Shown piece after piece: positions 1 to 5,515 of a stretch of DNA of 6,365 nt. Location: positions 1 to 6,365 of the forward strand of contig OMUX01000160.1 of assembly GCA_900314345.1 (NCBI GenBank). The letters run 5' to 3'. A model generated the notes under the pieces. That model was not told the DNA's origin and ran no database searches. It was given only the letters and a program-made list of their open reading frames with translations. Positions within the stretch are counted from its first letter, which is position 1; the number at the start of each line of letters is the position of its first letter. The position numbers and the translations under genes are program-made. The stretch is from an uncultured Erysipelotrichaceae bacterium. Its GTDB lineage: Bacteria; Bacillota_I; Bacilli_A; Erysipelotrichales; Erysipelotrichaceae.

Positions 1-13
1 AAATGGAACTATA

Positions 14-769
14 TTATCCGTCCCAACAAGGACAGATAATTTCATGACAATTCCTAAGTATCTGCTTTGCCTTTTCAATACGTTCTGCTGCGGGAGGCTC
101 TACACCTTCCAGCCGGTACGGTATGCCGAGGTTCTTCCACTTGAAGGTACCCATGGTGTGATATGGAAGAACATCGATTCTCTGTATGTTGTCAAACTGT
201 GAAAGAAACACATGCGTCTGTTTGAGATATGCATCATCGTCGGTATATCCCGGTACCAGCACATGTCTGACCCAGATGGGTTTGTGTATTTCATTCAGGT
301 AACAGAACAGATCCAGAATGTTGTCATTGGGCTGTGTCGTCAGCTTCCGGTGCATGTCAGGATCTATGTGCTTGAGATCCAGAAGCAGAAGGTCTGTATG
401 CTTCATCAGTTCATTGAATGAACTGAACCATGGTTCGTTTCTGGTAAAGGGCTGGCCTGCCGTATCAATGCAGGTGTTTATGCCGCGCTGTTTTGCCTTT
501 GCGAACAGTTCATTCAGGAATTCCAGCTGTAACAGCGGTTCCCCGCCGCTGACCGTGATGCCGCCTTCTTTTCCCCAGTAGGCACGGTAGCGTTCCGCCA
601 TGTCCAGCACTTCATCTGCGGACATGAGCCTTCCGCCTTCCTTTGCCCATGTATCCGGATTGTGGCAATAGGCACACCGCATCTGACATCCTTTCAGGAA
701 GAGGATGAAGCGTACACCGGGACCGTCTGCTGATCCGAATGTTTCAATTGAGTGAATGTTTCCCTGCAT
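14..769 (-). CDS. pflA: Pyruvate formate-lyase-activating enzyme (radical SAM)
   Basis: This cytoplasmic radical-SAM enzyme uses a [4Fe-4S] cluster and S-adenosylmethionine to place the glycyl radical on pyruvate formate-lyase, switching on anaerobic cleavage of pyruvate to formate and acetyl-CoA. From the ATG at 769 the protein is 251 residues, close to the 246 of E. coli PflA. The cluster motif C-x3-C-x2-C is at residues 28-35 within GCQMRCAYCHNPDTW, SGGEP is near 74-78, and the C-terminal LPYHTMG...GIPYRLEGVEPP block is typical of PflA. No extra ferredoxin-like Cys insert is present, which argues against activases of other glycyl radical enzymes. ATG codons at 772 and 769 are both possible; 769 has the better spacing (5 bases) from GGGAGG. 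A longer frame to 820 exists, but its extra codons come from an inverted repeat. No pflB lies upstream; what follows downstream is outside the window. Confidence 0.93.
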   Translation of the reverse strand: MQGNIHSIETFGSADGPGVRFILFLKGCQMRCAYCHNPDTWAKEGGRLMSADEVLDMAERYRAYWGKEGGITVSGGEPLLQLEFLNELFAKAKQRGINTCIDTAGQPFTRNEPWFSSFNELMKHTDLLLLDLKHIDPDMHRKLTTQPNDNILDLFCYLNEIHKPIWVRHVLVPGYTDDDAYLKQTHVFLSQFDNIQRIDVLPYHTMGTFKWKNLGIPYRLEGVEPPAAERIEKAKQILRNCHEIICPCWDG

Positions 770-774
770 CATGT

Positions 775-780
775 CCTCCC
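775..780 (-). promoter_or_regulatory. Ribosome binding site of pflA
   Basis: The minus strand reads GGGAGG here, a near-perfect Shine-Dalgarno sequence. It is 5 bases from the ATG at 769 and only 2 from the ATG at 772. It therefore favours the 769 start and rules against the longer frame beginning at 820. Confidence 0.8.
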
Positions 781-787
781 TTCTTAA

Positions 788-816
788 AATGTCCGCCATT
801 ATCTTAGGCGGACATT
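788..816. repeat. Perfect 10-bp inverted repeat in the pflA leader
   Basis: AATGTCCGCC (788-797) and GGCGGACATT (807-816) are exact reverse complements separated by 9 bases. The element lies between the FNR-like gene and pflA, 7 bases from the pflA ribosome binding site. Read on the minus strand it is followed by only a short T run (ATTTTAAG), so it is at best a weak intrinsic terminator. It could be an operator for a second regulator, an attenuator of read-through from the regulator gene, or an mRNA hairpin near the ribosome site. The sequence alone does not decide between these. Confidence 0.75.
798..806 (-). promoter_or_regulatory. Candidate -10 region of a pflA promoter
   Basis: The minus strand reads TAAGATAAT, holding two overlapping -10-like hexamers: TAAGAT (4/6 match to TATAAT) and GATAAT (5/6). 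The centre of TAAGAT is 32 bases downstream of the FNR-box centre, the distance expected when FNR binds at -41.5 of a class II activated promoter, with a start near 794. GATAAT is 35 bases away. Both hexamers sit inside the spacer of the 10-bp inverted repeat. This is inference from spacing and weak matches. Confidence 0.35.
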
Positions 817-828
817 GCATTCACTTCT

Positions 829-842
829 TTGATTGAAATCAA
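829..842. promoter_or_regulatory. FNR box (TTGAT-N4-ATCAA)
   Basis: The sequence TTGATTGAAATCAA matches the published FNR consensus TTGAT-N4-ATCAA at all ten defined positions and is palindromic over 6-base arms. It sits in the non-coding gap, starting one base past the stop codon of the FNR-type regulator gene, with its centre about 66 bases upstream of the pflA start. The adjacent regulator carries the recognition-helix residues that read this site in E. coli. I infer that it mediates oxygen- or redox-dependent control of pflA. Confidence 0.8.
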
Positions 843-1550
843 TTAACTGTCAGTTTCTTCCTGATATTGCTTCAAAACTTCCCGGTCAAGCACCTTGAGT
901 CTTCCTCTTCCCGTGCGCTGAATCAGATTCCTCTTTTCCATTTCACGCAGGATGCGGGATACGGTTTCAAGCCGCAGGTTCACAGAGGAAGCGATATCCT
1001 CCAGTTTCATATGAATTTCCGTGCCAAGACATCTGGTGTCACGGTAGAGAAGAAAACCGGCAAGCCGCTGTCTTGGATTCCGGATGCCCAATAACATCAC
1101 TTTCTCTTCCGCATCATCCAGTTCCGTGGAAAGCATGGTGATCATGTTCATGGCCGCATCCGGATGTCTTGAAAACACCCGCAGGAAATCCTCCCTGCGG
1201 ATCTCACATACTTCCGTATCCTCCAGACAGATCACGGAATAATGGTACACAGGATCATTCGTGAACATCCCGTGCCAGATGGCCTGGCCTCCATGCAGCA
1301 CATCCAGGATATGTTCATTGCCTTCCGGGTCAACACGGCAGGTCTTCACCCTTCCCCTGCGCAGGATCAGGATGGAATTGTTCTCTGTTCCCTCCTGGGC
1401 AAGCACGCTCCCTTTTGCATGCATGGAAACAATGGACGATCTGTGCAGTTCCATCCTTGCCTCATCAGAAAGTCCCTTGAAGAGACGGATGGAACGCATG
1501 CAGTCGCTGCCCTGCTGTTTCCAGATACAGGATTTCGTACATTTTCCCAT
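843..1550 (-). CDS. FNR-type Crp/Fnr family transcriptional regulator with Fe-S cysteines
   Basis: This is a predicted oxygen- or redox-sensing DNA-binding protein of 235 residues, about the length of E. coli FNR (250). It has an N-terminal Cys-rich segment (C4, C8, C17), a cyclic-nucleotide-binding-like beta-roll (about 25-120), a dimerisation helix and a C-terminal winged helix. C115 in VCEI aligns with FNR C122, a cluster ligand. C8 and C17 have the spacing of FNR C20 and C29, and C4 that of C16; no Cys stands at the C23 position. The recognition helix has E195-T-V-S198-R199, matching FNR E209/S212/R213, which reads TTGAT half-sites. A perfect FNR box follows the stop codon. The start at 1550 has GAGGGA 5 bases upstream. 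An alternative ATG at 1565 also has a GGGAAG site and would overlap the preceding stop as ATGA, adding five residues. Assignment as an FNR-like Fe-S sensor is strong, but cluster binding is inferred. Confidence 0.9.
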   Translation of the reverse strand: MGKCTKSCIWKQQGSDCMRSIRLFKGLSDEARMELHRSSIVSMHAKGSVLAQEGTENNSILILRRGRVKTCRVDPEGNEHILDVLHGGQAIWHGMFTNDPVYHYSVICLEDTEVCEIRREDFLRVFSRHPDAAMNMITMLSTELDDAEEKVMLLGIRNPRQRLAGFLLYRDTRCLGTEIHMKLEDIASSVNLRLETVSRILREMEKRNLIQRTGRGRLKVLDREVLKQYQEETDS

Positions 1551-1561
1551 AGCGGTCCCTC

Positions 1562-1963
1562 TCATCTGCGTCTTCCCTTTGCCACCGCAAAGCCAGCTGC
1601 CTCACTGATCCAGGAAAGCAGTTCTTCATCTATTTCGTTGATACTTCCGATCATGACATGGTGTGTCCATCTTCCGGGATACGGTTCCACTGCAATGTCA
1701 ATTCTTTCCGAATCCTTCCGGTATCCAAGACCGAAGCTCACAGTCAGCCATACTGCAGGGCGTTCCTTTGCCCTGCGGCATGGCAGAAAGGACACAAAGG
1801 CAAAGCCATGTTTCCGGATGAAGCTGATCTGTGTCTTTGACACTTTGATCTGCACATCCGGAATCCTTTTCAATATCTCTTTCTTCAGTGCTTCATAGAT
1901 TGGCAAAGCATCCATGTGCTCTTCAAAGAAATGATATTCATCTGCAGTCAAGCATTCTTCCAT
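1562..1963 (-). CDS. DUF5655 domain-containing protein
   Basis: This is a small soluble protein of 133 residues with no signal peptide or membrane segment. It resembles the DUF5655 family: a leading helical part with LPIYEALKKEIL (20-31), then KVSKTQISFIRKHGFAFVSF (40-59), a beta-rich middle with LTVSFGLGYR, the hallmark VEPYPGRWTHHV (92-103), and EIDEELLSWISEAAGFA near the C-terminus. The family has no established biochemical role that I know of, so none is assigned. The start is uncertain: ATG at 1963 is 4 bases beyond the GNAT stop, suggesting translational re-initiation, whereas ATG at 1981 would overlap the GNAT gene by 14 bases. Neither has a clear ribosome site. The frame is open further up to 2056, but that lies inside the GNAT gene and does not look like this family. 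It is closely followed by, or overlaps, the regulator gene. Confidence 0.8.
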   Translation of the reverse strand: MEECLTADEYHFFEEHMDALPIYEALKKEILKRIPDVQIKVSKTQISFIRKHGFAFVSFLPCRRAKERPAVWLTVSFGLGYRKDSERIDIAVEPYPGRWTHHVMIGSINEIDEELLSWISEAAGFAVAKGRRR

Positions 1964-1967
1964 GGAT

Positions 1968-2525
1968 TCACTGTCTTTCATTTGCAAGCAGCCCATAGCA
2001 GCGGATATCGCAGACACCCTGGTTATTCTTCGCAGCCTGCCGCAATGTGCCTTCATACTGCATGCCGCACTTCATCATGACTTTCCCCGAAGCCGGATTA
2101 TTCACATCATGCCTTGCGGACACCTTGTTCACGCCAACCTCATCAAACAGGAAATCCATGACTATCTTCAGTGCCTCGGCTGTGATGCCCTGTCCCCACC
2201 ATTTCCTTCCGATGCAGTATCCGATCTCCGCATTCCTGATCACATCATCGATATCATTCACAACACTGATACTGCCGATCGGTTCCTCCGGATGATCCTT
2301 CAGGACAATTGCCCATTGATAAAAAGATGGATCGGAATATCTTCCTGTCCAGTCCTTCAGCGTAGACACAGCAGTACCGGCATTCTGATAGGATGGCCAT
2401 GTAAGGTATCTTGTCACAGCATTATCTGATGCCCAGTTACGGTACATGGCTTCTGCATCCTGCATGCTGAACTGCCGCAGGATCAGACGTTCTGATGTCA
2501 GCTGTACTGTTCCTTTGTGTTCCAT
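1968..2525 (-). CDS. GNAT family N-acetyltransferase (RimJ/RimL-like)
   Basis: This is a predicted acetyl-CoA-dependent N-acetyltransferase of 185 residues, the usual size for the RimJ/RimL (Acetyltransf_3) branch of GNAT. The family start pattern LTSERLILRQF is at about 9-19. The acetyl-CoA pyrophosphate-binding loop is R-K-W-W-G-Q-G-I near 107-114, inside GYCIGRKWWGQGITAEAL. The C-terminal part has N-x3-S followed by V-x2-K-C-G-M-x-Y-E-G-T-L-R, typical of this branch. The substrate cannot be read from sequence; members act on ribosomal protein N-termini, antibiotics or small amines. The ATG at 2525 is 4 bases from GAGG; the adjacent ATG at 2528 is too close to it. It begins about 10 bases after the esterase stop, so the two are very likely co-transcribed and perhaps translationally coupled. 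Confidence 0.88.
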   Translation of the reverse strand: MEHKGTVQLTSERLILRQFSMQDAEAMYRNWASDNAVTRYLTWPSYQNAGTAVSTLKDWTGRYSDPSFYQWAIVLKDHPEEPIGSISVVNDIDDVIRNAEIGYCIGRKWWGQGITAEALKIVMDFLFDEVGVNKVSARHDVNNPASGKVMMKCGMQYEGTLRQAAKNNQGVCDIRCYGLLANERQ

Positions 2526-2535
2526 CATTCCTCAC

Positions 2536-4356
2536 TCACTGAAATGCACGGTACAGGGACAGCAGCGGTTCATCGATCTGTCTGACGTATGTCCCGTCCT
2601 TTGCGCCAAAGTTTGTTGTATGTTCAGTGTCCTTCAAAGGTTCCCAACCCGGAAGCTTCTCTCCGTTCCAGTTTCCATACCTGTCAAAGACGGTTCCGTC
2701 CTCTGCAGATATACTCCTGTTAGGATCTCCCGTTTCGGCAAAGTTGCGCCAGTAGGTAAGCATGATACTTGAAAGCTTACGGTCTTCTTCTGTATACAGC
2801 TTTGAGTCATCCGGGATATTGCCATAGCAGTACACTTCTTCCCCGCTGTGCCAGCTTCCCAGTCTTCCGTTTTCCTGTGTGAAGTAATACTCATACACCG
2901 GAATATCCTGTTCCAATGCCTGTGCGGAAAGGCAGTAATGACCATAGCCGAACCACAGTCCTGTCAGGATTTCCTCCATGGCAGCCTTGGCACTCTTGTC
3001 ATCTGTGATATCATACTGTGCTTCAATCTGTTCAACGGATTCATCCGGCACCAGCCCCTTGCAGTTTTCCACGAGCTTTTCATGGAAATTGTTCTTGTTG
3101 ATCTTGTCAAACAGCATGAATGCCTTGCTTTCGGTCTTGTTATAGCCATGCAGGATCTCTTCTGCATTCAGCTTTTCCCCGGCCAGTGCAGATTCATACG
3201 GTGTCTTGTTCAGCACATAGCCATCGATTGTAATGTGATGGTTGTCCTTGGTGTACTTCACCAGCTCTTCTGAAGAAAGTGACCGCAGCCCGGCAAGATC
3301 TGATTTTCCGGTTTCACTGTACAGATCCTTTCCTGCCTGCAGGGTATCTTCAAACAGACGGAAGGAATGTGCCGGATATTCTGCGGCAACCGTGGAGCTT
3401 TCCATGATTGCTCTTCGGAACAGACCTTTGGCAAGGGGCGAAGCACACAGTGCAGAAACACAGGCAGAACCTGCAGATTCTCCGGCTAACGTAACGTTGT
3501 CAGGATCCCCGCCGAAGGCAGCGATGTTCTCCTGTACCCACTTCAATGCCTGGATCTGGTCCAGAAGGCCATAGTTTCCTGTGGTGCCGTTCTCTGATTC
3601 CTTCTGCAGTTCCTCGCTGCCATAGAAGCCAAACACCCCTAAACGGTAGCCCATGTTCACGGTAATGACACCGGCCTTGGCAAGTCCTGTGCCGGCATAG
3701 TCTGCATACCATGGCTGTCCGGTCATCAATGATCCGCCATGAATATATACAACCACCGGAAGCTTCTTTCCTTCTGTTTCAGAAGGCCTCCAGATATTGA
3801 GATACAGGGAATCCTCGCTCATGGGAGCCTGGTAGTTGTCCTTGAGTGAAATCCTGTAATCGTGATAGCCGATGATCTGTGACAGGGAATCCACGATCCT
3901 GCCGTTTGATGTCTGCATGGACATCGGGGCATACGCATCACATGTCCTGACACCTTCCCAGGCATCCGGTTCCTGCGGCTCCTTCCACCTGAGATCTCCG
4001 ACTGGAGGCTTTGCATAGGGAATGCCTGTGAACAGTTCCACAGTACCGTCCTTTGACTTCACACCGGTCAGCTGCCCCTGTTTCACCGTGACAACATCTG
4101 TTGCTCCGGAAGTCTCTCCGTCAAAGGCGGGCACCGCCTTCACCGGCGGCTGTGATATGGCAAAGCATACAAGCATCACTGCAGATACCATCAGCCGCAG
4201 CAGATGGATGTGATGGCCTTCCTGGAACCATGGTTTCTTCCTGAGAAACAGGAAGCACGCAAACGCACAAAGCACCAGAACCCATCCGGTCAGTGTGTTC
4301 TTGTTGAGCTCCATCACTGCCAGCAGAAGCAATGTCAGTATGATCATCAGAATCAT
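2536..4356 (-). CDS. Membrane-anchored type-B carboxylesterase
   Basis: This 606-residue protein is a carboxylesterase of the type-B alpha/beta-hydrolase family, which hydrolyses carboxylic esters. Three hydrophobic segments come first (about residues 2-17, 22-38 and 52-68), and the catalytic domain starts near residue 88 with VVTVKQGQLTGV. Visible family marks are GIPYAKPPVGDLRW, EDSLYLNIW (EDCLYLN in many members), the oxyanion-hole H206-G-G, and the nucleophile elbow GESAGS with S294. E409 in GYNKTE and H503 in SWHSGEE are the probable rest of the triad. I infer that the catalytic domain lies outside the membrane, held by the N-terminal segments. The substrate is unknown. The ATG at 4356 was chosen because AAGGAG is exactly 6 bases upstream; the frame is open to 4428, but those codons overlap the preceding gene. 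The gap to that gene is 13 bases, and to the GNAT about 10. Confidence 0.92.
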   Translation of the reverse strand: MILMIILTLLLLAVMELNKNTLTGWVLVLCAFACFLFLRKKPWFQEGHHIHLLRLMVSAVMLVCFAISQPPVKAVPAFDGETSGATDVVTVKQGQLTGVKSKDGTVELFTGIPYAKPPVGDLRWKEPQEPDAWEGVRTCDAYAPMSMQTSNGRIVDSLSQIIGYHDYRISLKDNYQAPMSEDSLYLNIWRPSETEGKKLPVVVYIHGGSLMTGQPWYADYAGTGLAKAGVITVNMGYRLGVFGFYGSEELQKESENGTTGNYGLLDQIQALKWVQENIAAFGGDPDNVTLAGESAGSACVSALCASPLAKGLFRRAIMESSTVAAEYPAHSFRLFEDTLQAGKDLYSETGKSDLAGLRSLSSEELVKYTKDNHHITIDGYVLNKTPYESALAGEKLNAEEILHGYNKTESKAFMLFDKINKNNFHEKLVENCKGLVPDESVEQIEAQYDITDDKSAKAAMEEILTGLWFGYGHYCLSAQALEQDIPVYEYYFTQENGRLGSWHSGEEVYCYGNIPDDSKLYTEEDRKLSSIMLTYWRNFAETGDPNRSISAEDGTVFDRYGNWNGEKLPGWEPLKDTEHTTNFGAKDGTYVRQIDEPLLSLYRAFQ

Positions 4357-4362
4357 CTTGAT

Positions 4363-4368
4363 CTCCTT
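4363..4368 (-). promoter_or_regulatory. Ribosome binding site that sets the esterase start
   Basis: The minus strand reads AAGGAG, 6 bases from the ATG at 4356. It places the esterase start just before the first hydrophobic segment and rules against the upstream in-frame ATG at 4428, which lies inside the neighbouring gene. Confidence 0.85.
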
Positions 4369-4369
4369 C

Positions 4370-5284
4370 TTATCTTCTGAATCGTGACTTCTTCTTTGAA
4401 AGTCTGCGGAATACAGCTTCCTTGTCACTCATGCCACGCTCATGATACATGTCAGCCGCTTCGTCAAGCATGTACTCCCAGTCTTCATCCCAGCCATCCG
4501 GATGAGCAGCGATTTCATCCAGGAATACATCTGTCTTTGCAAAATCCAGAGGCTTCTGGTTCAGCAGTGCACATCCATAGGAATTAACAATGTTCTGGCA
4601 GTCCGGGAAGCGCTGATGCCAGACTGCATACCATTCATCTCTTTCCCTGTACATTCCGGCCTTGGTGAATACTTCAAGAGTGTCGTAAAGATAGCAGGAT
4701 TCATCCTTGAATTCAAACGTATTAACAACATCCTGCATCAGAGAAGCCATCTTTTCCGGTTCATTGGAATTGAGACATTCCATACCATCATCTTCCAATG
4801 CTTCACAGATTGTTTCCATCCCGTGATCATTGAAACTCACCGGTGAATATACAGGCTTAGCAATACAACCGTCCGGCTGTACACGCTCATAATGTGTCTG
4901 GATATACTCTTTTAGAACAGGCCATTCCAGAAGAAGTCCGGCTGCACCTTCTCCATCTTCCAATGCTCTGTAAACCCGGGAAAGGCTCATGTAAGGGAAT
5001 CTCGTATCAGCTGCATCCAGGTTATTTGCAGAAGATTCTTCAATTCCTTCCGCTTCAAGCATATCTGCAATCTGAATCTGGTATGCAATCAAATCATTCA
5101 TGCCATTGAGCATTCCTTCCAGTGCATCGCAGGAATCCACGATCTTTTCCTTTGCCTGTGCCTTTCCGATCCCTTTCTCTTTGAGCATCTCAAATGCCTC
5201 TGCCACAAACGGCGGATCCTTCTTCTGAATCTGGTCTGTCACAAGTCTGATCATGGCTTTTCTGTCTGCTTTTTTCTCGTTCAT
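4370..5284 (-). CDS. Uncharacterised acidic helical protein, 304 residues
   Basis: I do not recognise a named family for the whole protein. It looks soluble, mostly helical and acidic, with a basic tail (KKKSRFRR). Residues 13-60 (LVTDQIQKKDPPFVAEAFEML...GIGKAQAKEKIV) recall the N-terminal helical segment of DUF1841/SEC-C-associated proteins, where DPPEV and a later G-x3-x-EA pattern recur; this is a by-eye resemblance only. Residues 195-295 have alternating aromatic/Ala helices (LYDTLEVFTKAGMYRERDEW, FPDCQNIVNSYGCALLNQK, YMLDEAADMYHERGMSDKEA) that could be degenerate TPR-like repeats. No catalytic motif, zinc-binding set or signal peptide is seen. The start at 5284 has GGAAG 6 bases upstream. 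It is the first gene of the tight run with the membrane esterase (13-base gap), so a partner or scaffold role is possible but unproven. Confidence 0.75.
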   Translation of the reverse strand: MNEKKADRKAMIRLVTDQIQKKDPPFVAEAFEMLKEKGIGKAQAKEKIVDSCDALEGMLNGMNDLIAYQIQIADMLEAEGIEESSANNLDAADTRFPYMSLSRVYRALEDGEGAAGLLLEWPVLKEYIQTHYERVQPDGCIAKPVYSPVSFNDHGMETICEALEDDGMECLNSNEPEKMASLMQDVVNTFEFKDESCYLYDTLEVFTKAGMYRERDEWYAVWHQRFPDCQNIVNSYGCALLNQKPLDFAKTDVFLDEIAAHPDGWDEDWEYMLDEAADMYHERGMSDKEAVFRRLSKKKSRFRR

Positions 5285-5442
5285 ATCGATCTTCCTTCAT
5301 GATGTCTTTCGTGTAAAACAATACGTCACCATCAGCATATTTCATTGCTCGATGATTTGCCAAGGCATTCTTCAATGTACATTGGCTCAAGCATATTCAT
5401 CTGCACGTCAATGCCATGGGCAATGTCAGCATCATCATACAT
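5285..5442 (-). other. Gap without a convincing gene between the hairpin and the 304-residue gene
   Basis: This stretch holds the leader of the downstream operon. Two short frames look mildly protein-like. One runs 5442-5332 (36 codons, MYDDADIAHG... ending in SSNEIC). The other is open from 5390 and includes MKYADGDVLFYTKDIMKEDR before running into the next gene out of frame. Neither has a ribosome binding site. A weak promoter-like pair, TTGGCA (5358-5363) and TATCGT-like TATGCT (5334-5339) with an 18-base spacer, could drive the operon. It could be plain leader or the decayed remains of a small gene. Confidence 0.35.
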
Positions 5443-5508
5443 GAATGCAGGGAAAACCGGGGCAGGCACACTTCAGTGTAAATGTGCTCCGGTTTTCCCA
5501 TTGCATTC
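5443..5508 (-). terminator. Long hairpin after the EAL gene, probable terminator
   Basis: CCGGTTTTCCC (5489-5499) is the exact reverse complement of GGGAAAACCGG (5450-5460). An outer 7-base pair GAATGCA (5443-5449) with TGCATTC (5502-5508) is separated by a 2-base bulge. Inside, GCACA (5466-5470) can pair with TGTGC (5483-5487). On the minus strand it begins 8 bases after the EAL stop codon. The AAAA-CCGG...CCGG-TTTT core looks like a two-way intrinsic terminator, although the T run is short and followed by CCC. An mRNA-stabilising or processing hairpin is the alternative. Confidence 0.6.
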
Positions 5509-5515
5509 TCTTATC

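Noticed and set aside
773..820. Longer pflA start at 820
   Set aside because: The extra 16-17 residues are the translation of the inverted repeat and have no counterpart in PflA. The GGGAGG site fits the ATG at 769.
1242..1898. Long plus-strand open frame of 218 codons
   Set aside because: It lies antisense to the FNR-like and DUF5655 genes, both with clear family motifs. Its translation has no recognisable domain, so it is a shadow.
1962..2429. Plus-strand open frame of 155 codons
   Set aside because: It is antisense to the GNAT gene, which has a clear acetyl-CoA loop, and has no recognisable motif of its own.
4357..4428. Longer esterase start at 4428
   Set aside because: It would overlap the preceding gene by 59 bases and put charged residues before the first membrane segment. 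AAGGAG is perfectly placed for 4356.
5334..5363. Promoter-like pair TTGGCA - 18 bases - TATGCT on the minus strand
   Set aside because: Each hexamer matches its consensus only partly and such pairs are frequent by chance, so it is mentioned in the gap entry but not listed as a promoter.
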